16,439 nt of DNA from an uncultured Collinsella sp. (GTDB taxonomy: Bacteria > Actinomycetota > Coriobacteriia > Coriobacteriales > Coriobacteriaceae), in NCBI GenBank assembly GCA_900544725.1, contig UQWK01000045.1, forward strand, positions 1 to 16,439, given 5' to 3'. Under the pieces are notes generated by a model that was not told the DNA's origin, did no database searches, and saw nothing but the letters and a program-made list of their open reading frames with translations. Position numbers and translations under genes: made by a program. Position 1 is the first letter of the stretch; the number at the start of each line of letters is the position of its first letter. Below, one piece after another: positions 7,411-15,155 of the stretch.

Positions 7411-8559
7411 TCATTCCCCCTTCCCGATAACGACGTCATTTCCAACGACGGCCGTATCCTTGGTGGTATCGACAGAGCCGAGCTTCACGCCCTCTTCGAC
7501 CGTGGAGTTCTCGCCCAAAATAGCGCGGCAGATGTGCGCGCCGCTCTTAACGTGCGCACCCGGCAGCAGCACGGAGTCCTCGACCACGGCGCGCTCCTCG
7601 ATGATGACATCGGTCGAAAGGATCGAGTGGCGAGCGGTGCCGTAGATCTTGCAGCCGTTGGAGACCAGACAGTCGTCCAGGCGGCCGTCCGGGCCAATGT
7701 AGTGCGGCGGACGCGTGGTGATGTTGGACATGATGGGGAAGTTCTTGTCAAACAGATCGAACTCGGGGTTGTTGCCCAGCAGGTCCATCGAGGTCTCGTG
7801 GAAGCTGGCGATGGTGCCGACATCCTTCCAAAAGCCGTGGAACTCGTAGCTGTACAGGCGCTTGCCCTCGCCGAGCAGCTTGGGGATGATGTCCTTGCCA
7901 AAGTCGTGGCTCGAGCGCTGGTCCAGGGCGTCCTCCTCGAGCGCTTCGATCAGGACGTCGGCCGAGAAGATGTAGATGCCCATGGACGCGAGATTCGAAT
8001 CGGGCTTCTCGGGCTTCTCGGTGAACTTGGTGATGCGGCCGTCCTCGGGGTCGGTGGTCAGGATGCCAAAGCGGCTGGCCTCCTCCCACGGCACGGGCAT
8101 AACGCTCACCGTGAGGTCGGCGTTGTTCTCAATGTGCGTCTTGAGCATTTTGCGGTAGTCCATGCGATACAGATGGTCACCCGAAAGAATCAGGACGTAC
8201 TTGGGGTCGTTGGCCTTGATGTAGTCGAGGTTCTGCGTAATGGCGTCGGCCGTGCCCGCATACCAGGCGCCACCGGTCTGCGTCTCGTACGGCGGCAGGA
8301 TCGACACACCGCCGTCGCGGCTGTCCAGATCCCACGCCTCGCCGGAGCCCACATAGGCATGCAGCAGGTAGGGACGGTACTGCGTCAGAACGCCCACCGT
8401 GTCGATGCCCGAGTTGGAGCAGTTGGAGAGCGAAAAGTCGATAATGCGGAACTTGCCACCAAAGCTAACCGCCGGCTTAGCGATCTTTTGGGTGAGTGCC
8501 CCCAATCGGCTGCCCTGTCCTCCTGCGAGGAGCATCGCGATGCATTCTTTCTTACTCAT
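7411..8559 (-). CDS. glgC: Glucose-1-phosphate adenylyltransferase, catalytic subunit
   Basis: A 382-residue enzyme that makes ADP-glucose from glucose-1-phosphate and ATP, the committed and usually allosterically controlled step of glycogen synthesis. The N-terminal MLLAGGQGSRLGALT (9-23) is the nucleotide-binding loop, followed by KPAVSFGGKFRIIDFSLSN, the GGAWYAGTADA segment, the catalytic-site SGDHLYRMDY and the sugar-phosphate-binding FTEKP. The C-terminal third is the beta-helix with repeats such as STDVIIEERAVVEDSVLLPG. The length matches bacterial GlgC. The start at 8559 follows AGAAGGAGA with good spacing. It overlaps nothing, and glgD starts 4 nt after its stop, fitting a GlgC/GlgD heteromer made from one message. 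Confidence 0.97.
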   Translation of the reverse strand: MSKKECIAMLLAGGQGSRLGALTQKIAKPAVSFGGKFRIIDFSLSNCSNSGIDTVGVLTQYRPYLLHAYVGSGEAWDLDSRDGGVSILPPYETQTGGAWYAGTADAITQNLDYIKANDPKYVLILSGDHLYRMDYRKMLKTHIENNADLTVSVMPVPWEEASRFGILTTDPEDGRITKFTEKPEKPDSNLASMGIYIFSADVLIEALEEDALDQRSSHDFGKDIIPKLLGEGKRLYSYEFHGFWKDVGTIASFHETSMDLLGNNPEFDLFDKNFPIMSNITTRPPHYIGPDGRLDDCLVSNGCKIYGTARHSILSTDVIIEERAVVEDSVLLPGAHVKSGAHICRAILGENSTVEEGVKLGSVDTTKDTAVVGNDVVIGKGE

Positions 8560-8599
8560 CGATTTCTCCTTCTGTCATCGATGTTCTTAAACCCATTAG

Positions 8600-8630
8600 C
8601 GACGGGCGTGGCGCTTGGTCGCGCCCGTCG
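8600..8630. repeat. Intra-operon hairpin between glgP and glgC
   Basis: CGACGGGCG (8600-8608) pairs perfectly with CGCCCGTCG (8622-8630) around a 13-nt loop. It lies in the 108-nt gap between the glgP stop and the glgC start. On the coding strand CTAATGGG follows, with no U-tract, so it is more likely an RNA processing or stability element than a strong terminator. Confidence 0.6.
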
Positions 8631-8667
8631 AGTAATGCCGTGCTGGCATAAGGGAGCTCACGCGCCT

Positions 8668-11094
8668 TTACGCGTGCCAGATCTCGTCGCGGTACTCGCG
8701 AATGGTGCGGTCGCTCGAGAACCAGCCGGAGGAGGCGGTGTTGAGCAGCGCCTTGCGGTTCCAGGTCTCCTTGTCGCCGTAGCTGTTCGTGAGCGCCTCC
8801 CAGGCGTCGACGTAGCTGCGGAAATCGGCCATGACCAGGTCGGGGTCGTTGTTGTTCATGAGCTCGTTGTAGATGCTCTCGAAGTTGCCCGAAAGACCCG
8901 CAAAGGTGTTGTCCTTGAGCTCGTCCATCACGCGGCCCAGACGCTCGCGGTCGCCGTTGAGGGTATCCCACGCAAAGTAGCTGTTGGATGCCCAGAGCTG
9001 CTCGACCTCGGGAGCGGTCAGGCCAAAGATGGCCTCGTTCTCGCGGCCGGCCAGGTCGGCGATCTCGATGTTGGCGCCGTCGAGGGTACCCAGCGTAATG
9101 GCGCCGTTCATCATGAGCTTCATGTTGGACGTGCCCGAGGCCTCCTTGCCGGCCGTGGAGATCTGCTCCGAGATCTCGGCGGCAGGGTAGATGAGCTGGG
9201 CGTTGCTCACGCGGAAGTTGGGGATAAAGCAGACCTTCATGACCTCGTTGACGCGGGCGTCGTTGTTGATGACGTCGGCAACGGAGTTAATGAGGCGGAT
9301 GGTCTCTTTGGCGAAGGTGTAGCTCGAGGCAGCCTTGCCGCTAAAGATGAAGGTCGTCGGCGTCACGTGGAAGTTGGGATCCGCGATGCGACGGTTGTAG
9401 ATGTCCATCACCTTCATGATGTTCATGAGCTGGCGCTTGTAGGCATGGAAGCGCTTAACCTGAACGTCGAAGACGGTGTTGGGGTCGATAACCAGACCGG
9501 TCTCGGCCTTAACGTAGGCGGCCAGGCGCTCCTTGTTGGCGCGCTTGGAGGCACCCACGGCCTTCAGGAACTCGGTGTCGTTCTGGAATTCCTTGAGTTT
9601 CTCCAGCTCAAAGGCGTCCTTGAGCCAGCCATCGCCAATGGCCTCGGTCACGAGTTTGGCATAGGTGGGGTTGGCCTCGGCAAAGAAGCGGCGGTGCGAG
9701 ATGCCGTTGGTCTTGTTGTTGAACTTCTCGGGCGTCAGGGCATAGAAGTCCTTGAGCACGATGTTCTTGATGATGTCGGAGTGAATCTTTGCCACGCCGT
9801 TGACGCTGTGGCTGCAGATCACGGATAGGTTGGCCATGCGAATCTCGCCGTCCCACAGAATAGCGGTCTGGCGCAGACGCTCCTGCCAGCCCTCCTGCGT
9901 GGTGTCGAACGACTCGTGCCAACGACGGCTGATCTCATCGATGATCTGGTACACGCGGGGGAGGAGCTTGGAGAACGTGCCGATGGGCCACTTCTCCAGA
10001 GCCTCGGGCAGGATGGTGTGGTTGGTGTAGCTCACGACCTGCGTCACGATGTTCCAGGCGTCATCCCACTCGAGTTTCTTCTCGTCGATGAGGATACGCA
10101 TGAGCTCGGGGCCGCACATGGCGGGGTGGGTATCGTTGGTGTGGATGGCCACAAACTGCGGCAGCAGCTCCCATTTCTCGCCGTGCTCCTTCTCAAAGGT
10201 GTCGAGCAGGCTGTAGATACCGGCCGAGACAAACAGGTACTCCTGATTCAGGCGCAGCAGACGGCCGTGCTCGCCGGCGTCGTTGGGGTAGAGGATGGCG
10301 CTGATGGCCTCGGCCTCGGCGCGCTCGGCGTCGGCCAGGGCATAGTCGCCGCGGTTGAAGGCCTCAAGGTCAAAGTGCTCCTCGACCGGCTCGGCGGCCC
10401 AGACGCGCAGCTTGTTGACGGTCTCACCGGCATAGCCCACAATGGGGATGTCGTAGGGGACGGCCAGGATGTCCTGCGTGTCCACCGTGCGGTAGAACGT
10501 GCGGCCGTTCTCCTCATAGCCCTCAACATGGCCACCAAACTTGATGGTCACAGCCTTGTCCTGACGGCGGACCTCCCAGGGATAGCCGTGGGTGAGCCAC
10601 TCGTCGGTGGCCTCGACCTGGCTGCCGTTGACGATCTCCTGCTTAAACAGACCGTAGCGGTAGCGCATGCCGTTGCCGTAGCCGGCAATGCCCTCGGCTG
10701 CCATGGAATCCAGGAAGCACGCTGCCAGACGGCCCAGGCCACCGTTGCCAAGAGCCGGATCGGGCTCCTGGTTCTCGATGACGGAAAGGTCAAAGCCCAT
10801 GTCGTTGAGCGCCTCGGCGACCATGTCGCGCACGCCAAAGTTGAGCAGGTAGTTGTCGAGCAAGCGGCCGATCAAAAACTCGATCGAGAAGTAGTACACG
10901 CGCTTCTTGCCCTCGGCGGTGGCTCGGGCGTCGCTCTTGGTGGCAACGGTGCGCGCCTTCTCGGCCACGAGCTTGGCCAGGGCGTTAAAGCGGTCGAGGT
11001 CGCTGGCGGCCTCGACGCTCTTGCCGCTGATGCTCATGACAGCATCGCGATAGAGCTCGGTAAACTCCTGCTTGTTGTCGAAGATCTTATTCAT
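8668..11094 (-). CDS. glgP: Glycogen/maltodextrin phosphorylase (GT35)
   Basis: An 808-residue PLP-dependent enzyme that releases glucose-1-phosphate from the non-reducing ends of glycogen. It is full length for GT35. Visible motifs are YYFSIEFLIGRLL (67-79), the LGNGGLGRLAACFLDS block (115-130), TNDTHPAM (319-326), the VQVKRFHAYKRQ region (545-555), and the PLP-lysine motif EASGTSNMK (651-659, K659) followed by NGAITLGTLDGAN. The family motif is usually GTGNMK, so the second Gly is Ser here. There is no long N-terminal regulatory extension. The start at 11094 is preceded by AAAGGAACGT. It sits between glgB and glgC, so synthesis and breakdown enzymes are encoded together. Confidence 0.97.
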   Translation of the reverse strand: MNKIFDNKQEFTELYRDAVMSISGKSVEAASDLDRFNALAKLVAEKARTVATKSDARATAEGKKRVYYFSIEFLIGRLLDNYLLNFGVRDMVAEALNDMGFDLSVIENQEPDPALGNGGLGRLAACFLDSMAAEGIAGYGNGMRYRYGLFKQEIVNGSQVEATDEWLTHGYPWEVRRQDKAVTIKFGGHVEGYEENGRTFYRTVDTQDILAVPYDIPIVGYAGETVNKLRVWAAEPVEEHFDLEAFNRGDYALADAERAEAEAISAILYPNDAGEHGRLLRLNQEYLFVSAGIYSLLDTFEKEHGEKWELLPQFVAIHTNDTHPAMCGPELMRILIDEKKLEWDDAWNIVTQVVSYTNHTILPEALEKWPIGTFSKLLPRVYQIIDEISRRWHESFDTTQEGWQERLRQTAILWDGEIRMANLSVICSHSVNGVAKIHSDIIKNIVLKDFYALTPEKFNNKTNGISHRRFFAEANPTYAKLVTEAIGDGWLKDAFELEKLKEFQNDTEFLKAVGASKRANKERLAAYVKAETGLVIDPNTVFDVQVKRFHAYKRQLMNIMKVMDIYNRRIADPNFHVTPTTFIFSGKAASSYTFAKETIRLINSVADVINNDARVNEVMKVCFIPNFRVSNAQLIYPAAEISEQISTAGKEASGTSNMKLMMNGAITLGTLDGANIEIADLAGRENEAIFGLTAPEVEQLWASNSYFAWDTLNGDRERLGRVMDELKDNTFAGLSGNFESIYNELMNNNDPDLVMADFRSYVDAWEALTNSYGDKETWNRKALLNTASSGWFSSDRTIREYRDEIWHA

Positions 11095-11148
11095 ACGTTC
11101 CTTTCCCCCGGGGATGTTTCTCCCGGAACGGTTATGACTTGTATCCTA

Positions 11149-11180
11149 CGCCTCGGCGAGGCGGGTAATTACAGCTGTAA
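11149..11180. repeat. Two palindromes in the glgB-glgP gap
   Basis: CGCCTCG, one base, CGAGGCG (11149-11163) is a near-perfect palindrome. TTACAGCTGTAA (11169-11180) is a perfect 12-bp palindrome 9 nt past the glgB stop. On the coding strand they come one after the other, before the glgP Shine-Dalgarno. Neither is followed by a U-tract. They may be message stability elements or, for the 12-mer, a protein site; this is inference. Confidence 0.4.
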
Positions 11181-11188
11181 CGGCTTTG

Positions 11189-13459
11189 TTACGCATTCTT
11201 GGCAGACGACTTAACAGAAGCAGACTTGGCCTTGGTAGCGGCCTTTTTGGCAGCCGGCTTTTTGGTCGCGGCCTTGGCAGCGGGCTTTGCGGCAGCCTTG
11301 GCCTTGGTGGTCGTAGCCTTTGCCTTAGCCGGAGCCTTCTTAGCAGCCGCGGCCTTGGGCTTCACCGAGGACGTGCTCTTCTTGGGCGCAACCTTGGGCT
11401 TCTCGACCACGGGCGGCTTGTAGCTGCTGGGACCGCGGCGCTTAAGCACCACGCCAGCCAGGCCGGGCATCTTAATCTCGATGGAGTCCATCTGCCCGTT
11501 CCAGGGATAGGGCTCGCTCGAGCAGGTGTAGGGCTCCTCGCCGGCATATCCACTGCCGCCAAACTCGGGACGGTCGGAGTCAAAGATGACCTCCCAGTCA
11601 CCCTCGCGCGGCACGCCCACACGGAAGCTCTCGTAGCTTGCCGGGTCAAAGTTGATCAGGATCACCAGGTCGTCGTCGATATCCTCGCCCTGGCGCACAA
11701 AGCTCACGATGGACTGCTTGGAGTTGTCCGCATCGATCCAGGTAAAGCCGTCGTCGGTATAGCCGCGCTCGTACAGGGCGGGCTCGGCGGTGTACAGGTG
11801 GTTGAGCGCCTTGATAAACGCCTGATGATGCTTGTGGGTCTCGTACTCCTCGGTCAGGAACCACTGGATGGACTCGTAGTAGCGCCACTCGATAAACTGG
11901 CCGATCTCGTTGCCCATAAAGTTGAGCTTGGCACCGGGGTGCGTCATCTGATAGAAGGCCAGCGTGCGCAGGCCGGCAAACTGGCGCCACCAGTCGCCCG
12001 GCATGCGGCCGATGAGCGAGCACTTGCCGTGCACGACCTCGTCGTGGCTCAGCGGGCAGATAAAGTTCTCGGTAAAGGCGTACATGATGGAGAACGTGAG
12101 CAGGCCGTGGTTGCCGGGGCGCCACGGAAAATCGGTCTGCATGTAGTGCAGGGTGTCGTTCATCCAGCCCATGTCCCACTTGTAGTGGAAACCCAGGCCG
12201 CCGTCCTGCGGCGGATAGGTCACGAGCGGCCACGCGGTGGACTCCTCGGCCATCATCATCACGTCGGGGTAGTGCGCCTCTACAGCGCAGTTGACCTGAC
12301 GGATGAACGCGCTGGCGTCCAGGTCCTCCTCGGTACCGTACTTGTTGAACTTCTTTTGGCCCGGATCGTCGATGCCAAAGTTGAGGTACAGCATGCTGGA
12401 CACGCCGTCCATGCGAATGCCGTCCACGTGGAAGTTCTCGAGCCAGTACAGCACGTTGGAGACCAGGAAGGAGCGGACCTCGCCGCGGGCGAAGTCGAAC
12501 TTGTGCGTGCCCCAGTTGGGGTGAATCTCGTGCTCAAACAGCATGTGGCCGTTAAAGGTGGCAAGGCCGTGGGAGTCGGCGCAAAAACCGCCGGGCACCC
12601 AGTCCATAATCACGCCGATGCCCGCCTCGTGGCACGCATCGATAAAATGCATGAGCTGCTGCGGGTTGCCGTAGCGCGACGTGGCGGCATAGTATCCGGT
12701 CGTCTGGTAGCCCCAGGAGCCGTCGAAGGGATGCTCCATGAGCGGCATGACCTCGATATGCGTATAGCCCATGTCGCGCACGTAGTCCACGAGCTCCACC
12801 GACAGGTCGTCGTAGGAGTAGAACTCGCCACGCTGTGCGGGGAAGGGATCCATGGGGCCGGGGTAGTTGCCGTACTCGTCCGGCTCGCCCTGCGGCGCGT
12901 CGCCGTGGCGCTTCCACGAGCCAATATGCACCTCGTAGATGTTAAGGGGCTGCGACATGTGGTTGTGGCCGGCACGGCGCTTGAGCCATGCGGCGTCGTT
13001 CCACTTGTAGCCGTCCAGGCTCCACAGCACACTTGCCGTTCCCGGAGGGCACTCGGCCTTAAAGGCGTACGGATCGGCCTTGTAGAGCTTTTCGCCCTCG
13101 TTGGTCTCAATGAGATATTTATAGAGCTGGCCCTGCTCGGCGCCAGGAATAAAGCCTTCCCAAATAGCGCTCGTATGCACGGGTACCAGCGGGTTGGCTT
13201 CCTCGTCCCAGTCGTTAAATTCGCCAATGACGTTAACGCTCTTTACGTCGGGCGCCCAAACGCAAAAGCGCCAGCCGCGCGTACGGTTTTGCGTATCGGG
13301 GTGCGCGCCCATCTTTTCCCAGCTGCGCTCCCACATGCCAATGCCAAACAGATAGACATCGTCCTTAGAGAGCTCCGGTGCGTGCGGAGCGGCCTTGCGG
13401 GTAGCGGGCTTTTTTGCCGTTGGCTTTAGCTTTGTATCGCTCACGTTTGATCCCATCAT
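11189..13459 (-). CDS. glgB: 1,4-alpha-glucan branching enzyme with basic Lys/Ala tails at both ends
   Basis: A 756-residue GH13/CBM48 enzyme that makes alpha-1,6 branches in glycogen. Residues ~57-150 form the CBM48 sandwich (FCVWAPDVKSVNVIGEFNDW). The catalytic barrel shows region I DWVPGGF (286-292), nucleophile D351 (GIRMDGVSS), acid/base E405 (MAEES) and transition-state D473 (LSHDEVVHGK). Region I lacks the usual His (DWVPGHF in typical GlgB; Gly291 here). After the C-terminal beta domain (to ~677) comes a 79-residue Lys/Ala tail with runs like AAAAKKAPAKAKA, and residues 8-23 are also Lys/Ala/Pro-rich. It is the first gene of the operon. The ATG at 13459 lacks a clear Shine-Dalgarno; the GTG at 13444 (giving MSDTK), with GGGAT upstream, is a plausible alternative start. 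Confidence 0.95.
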   Translation of the reverse strand: MMGSNVSDTKLKPTAKKPATRKAAPHAPELSKDDVYLFGIGMWERSWEKMGAHPDTQNRTRGWRFCVWAPDVKSVNVIGEFNDWDEEANPLVPVHTSAIWEGFIPGAEQGQLYKYLIETNEGEKLYKADPYAFKAECPPGTASVLWSLDGYKWNDAAWLKRRAGHNHMSQPLNIYEVHIGSWKRHGDAPQGEPDEYGNYPGPMDPFPAQRGEFYSYDDLSVELVDYVRDMGYTHIEVMPLMEHPFDGSWGYQTTGYYAATSRYGNPQQLMHFIDACHEAGIGVIMDWVPGGFCADSHGLATFNGHMLFEHEIHPNWGTHKFDFARGEVRSFLVSNVLYWLENFHVDGIRMDGVSSMLYLNFGIDDPGQKKFNKYGTEEDLDASAFIRQVNCAVEAHYPDVMMMAEESTAWPLVTYPPQDGGLGFHYKWDMGWMNDTLHYMQTDFPWRPGNHGLLTFSIMYAFTENFICPLSHDEVVHGKCSLIGRMPGDWWRQFAGLRTLAFYQMTHPGAKLNFMGNEIGQFIEWRYYESIQWFLTEEYETHKHHQAFIKALNHLYTAEPALYERGYTDDGFTWIDADNSKQSIVSFVRQGEDIDDDLVILINFDPASYESFRVGVPREGDWEVIFDSDRPEFGGSGYAGEEPYTCSSEPYPWNGQMDSIEIKMPGLAGVVLKRRGPSSYKPPVVEKPKVAPKKSTSSVKPKAAAAKKAPAKAKATTTKAKAAAKPAAKAATKKPAAKKAATKAKSASVKSSAKNA

Positions 13460-13680
13460 GACGCGGCAGCGTGTTGCCTTGGTGACTAAATGCGAAAGGT
13501 CCAGGGCTGCACGAATCGAGGGGACGGCGATAGTTCTATGATTCGTTCCACCTCGTGTGCTCGGTGGAACTTTCGGCAGAAACTACCATAACACCTGTAC
13601 ATTACTTTTATGGAGGAAAGTGGTTTTGCGGCGGCTTTTAATCGGTGAGCGCCATGTTTAGACCACTGACAGAATTACGA
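13460..13680. promoter_or_regulatory. glgB leader and promoter region
   Basis: This is the upstream half of the divergent region, with no ORF. It holds a perfect 8-bp inverted repeat, GTTCCACC (13545-13552) with GGTGGAAC (13563-13570), around a 10-nt loop, which would lie in the glgB leader RNA. On the minus strand a possible extended -10 (TGTTATGGT, just right of that hairpin) has no good -35. The glgB transcription start is therefore not fixed by eye. Confidence 0.4.
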
Positions 13681-13768
13681 TGGTAAAACTCTTGACAGTT
13701 TTACCAATTAGGGTTTTTTGATTGTTGGTTTTACGTTTGGTAAAACGTTTTTAGCAGGATGTTTACCA
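13681..13768. promoter_or_regulatory. TGGTAAAAC operator array between glgB and the HAD gene
   Basis: Five related half-sites fall within 88 bp: TGGTAAAAC (13681-13689), GTTTTACCA (13698-13706), GTTTTAC (13728-13734), TGGTAAAAC (13738-13746) and GTTTACCA (13761-13768). The first two make a perfect 9-bp inverted repeat with an 8-bp centre holding a consensus -35, TTGACA (13692-13697). The third and fourth make a 7-bp inverted repeat. The fourth, with GTTTTTAGCA after it, resembles a CG-centred LacI-type operator. The -10 for that -35 is poor (TTTGAT at 19 bp). A regulator bound here would cover the HAD promoter and could also act on glgB. Confidence 0.6.
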
Positions 13769-13790
13769 TTTGACATCGAAAGGTTCGTTT

Positions 13791-14480
13791 ATGTCCCAAA
13801 CCGCCGCCCCCAACGTTGCTTTTATTTTCGATTGCGACGGTACGCTGGTTAATAGCACCCCCGTTTGGGCCTATGCCCAGCCCGAGTTATTGCGCCGCCA
13901 CGGCGTTAACGTGACGGTCGACGATTTTGCCCAGTTTGAGCACCTTTCGCTCGAGGACGAGTGCCAGGCCTACCATGACACTTGGGGCATTGGTGCGAAT
14001 GGCGAGGAGCTCTACCGCGAACTGAGCGAGATTCTCATCGATGGCTATTCCAAGGTGCCGCCGCGTGAGGGCCTTCTGGCATTTTTGGAGCAGGCAAAGG
14101 CGGCGGGCATTGCTATGTGTGTTGCCACGTCCACGCCGGCCGAACTGGTGCAGTCCGCCCTTGCGGGTGCGGGCCTTGATCGCTATATGGAGTTTATTAC
14201 CACGACGGGCGAGGCGGGGCGTTCCAAGCAATTCCCCGATGTGTACGAGCTGGCGTTGCGTCGCCAGGAAGAGCGCCACGGGTACAAGTTTGAGCGCGCT
14301 TGGGTGTTTGAGGACGCGGTCTTTGGCCTTAAGAGTTCTGGCAGCGCTGGCTTTATGCGCGTGGGCATCTATGACCCGCACGGCCGTATGGAGCGCGACG
14401 AGGTGCGCGACAACTGCGACATCTTTATCGACAGCTATGAGGACCTGGATCTGGCCCGCGTGCTTTCGTATGAGGGCTAG
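13791..14480 (+). CDS. HAD-superfamily hydrolase/phosphomutase (subfamily IA, beta-phosphoglucomutase-like)
   Basis: A 229-residue protein with all four HAD motifs: motif I FDCDGT (nucleophile D14, acid/base D16), motif II VATST (T113/S114), motif III lysine K146 (GRSKQFPD) and motif IV FEDAVFG (E174, D175). The helical cap lies between residues ~20 and 88. The motif IV form FEDxxxG and the VNST after motif I are typical of the beta-phosphoglucomutase and sugar-phosphatase group, so a sugar phosphate substrate is likely but cannot be read from sequence. I chose the ATG at 13791, 7 nt after AAAGG, over an upstream TTG at 13770. It is divergent from glgB across the operator array and may share its control. 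thiN starts 9 nt after its stop, so the two are probably co-transcribed. Confidence 0.9.
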   Translation: MSQTAAPNVAFIFDCDGTLVNSTPVWAYAQPELLRRHGVNVTVDDFAQFEHLSLEDECQAYHDTWGIGANGEELYRELSEILIDGYSKVPPREGLLAFLEQAKAAGIAMCVATSTPAELVQSALAGAGLDRYMEFITTTGEAGRSKQFPDVYELALRRQEERHGYKFERAWVFEDAVFGLKSSGSAGFMRVGIYDPHGRMERDEVRDNCDIFIDSYEDLDLARVLSYEG

Positions 14481-14489
14481 GCGAGGGCC

Positions 14490-15155
14490 GTGGCTTGTAA
14501 AGTATTAGTGGTATGCGGATCGCCCGTGGTGGCGAGCGCGGATCTGCTTCGCCAACTGGCAGGGGAGTGCGACCACATCGTAGCCGTAGACCGCGGCCTG
14601 GACGCCCTGTTGGGCGCTGGGCTGAGCTGCGACGTCTACGTGGGCGACGCCGATACCGTTAGCGATGAGGGACGCGCTCTGGTCGATGCCGCTGCCGATT
14701 TTGAAGTGGAACGCCACAACCCCTACAAGGACTACACCGACCTAGCGTTGGCGCTCGATTCCGTCCGCCGTCGCTGGACGGATGCCGAAGTGGTTGCGAC
14801 CTGCGCCACCGGCGGCCGCCCCGACATGGCCCTGTCCGTCCTGGGCCTACTGGCAGGCTATACGGACGCCCCTGTCTGGATCGCCGAAGACGAAGTAACG
14901 GCCAGAATCCTGCACCAAGACGAGACCTGGACCATCGAAAACGCCGAGGGCAAAACCTTCTCCATCATCGCCATAGCCCCCAACACAGAAATTAGCGAAC
15001 ACGGCCTAGAGTGGGAACTGGACCACGCCTCGTTAGGCCTTCTGTCCGACACCGGCATCAGCAACGTCGTTAGAGGGACGGCAACCATTCAGGTCCACCA
15101 AGGCATTGCAATTGGTTATCTATTCCGTGAGGGTTTTATCGGGACGGTGGGTTAA
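14490..15155 (+). CDS. thiN: Thiamine pyrophosphokinase
   Basis: A 221-residue protein that transfers pyrophosphate from ATP to thiamine, giving thiamine diphosphate. The N-terminal Rossmann-like part has AVDRG (32-36), VYVGDADT (49-56, the family's GDxDS motif), and KDYTDLALAL (80-89, the KDxTD motif); TGGRPDMAL follows at 107-115. The C-terminal beta-sandwich ends with GISNVVRGTATIQVHQG, as in the family. The start is a GTG, 9 nt after the HAD stop, with GAGGG very close upstream; a GTG at 14508 is possible but would cut the first beta-strand. Thiamine diphosphate has no direct tie to glycogen, so the pairing with the HAD gene may be convenience. The stop codon runs into a long hairpin. Confidence 0.9.
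   Translation: MACKVLVVCGSPVVASADLLRQLAGECDHIVAVDRGLDALLGAGLSCDVYVGDADTVSDEGRALVDAAADFEVERHNPYKDYTDLALALDSVRRRWTDAEVVATCATGGRPDMALSVLGLLAGYTDAPVWIAEDEVTARILHQDETWTIENAEGKTFSIIAIAPNTEISEHGLEWELDHASLGLLSDTGISNVVRGTATIQVHQGIAIGYLFREGFIGTVG

Noticed and set aside
7407..7445. Extended glgD start at 7445
   Set aside because: It would overlap glgC by 35 nt and add residues unlike the family; the ATG at 7406 has a Shine-Dalgarno and begins the conserved region.
7387..9828. 813-codon plus-strand open frame opposite glgC and glgP
   Set aside because: It spans two confident minus-strand genes and their gap and shows no recognisable domain; a codon-bias artefact.
11186..13429. 747-codon plus-strand open frame opposite glgB
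   Set aside because: Full-length antisense shadow of glgB with Gly/Leu/Ser/Arg and Val/His-rich composition and no motif.
13770..13790. TTG start giving a longer HAD protein
   Set aside because: A rare start with no Shine-Dalgarno, placed right at an operator half-site; the ATG at 13791 with AAAGG is better.
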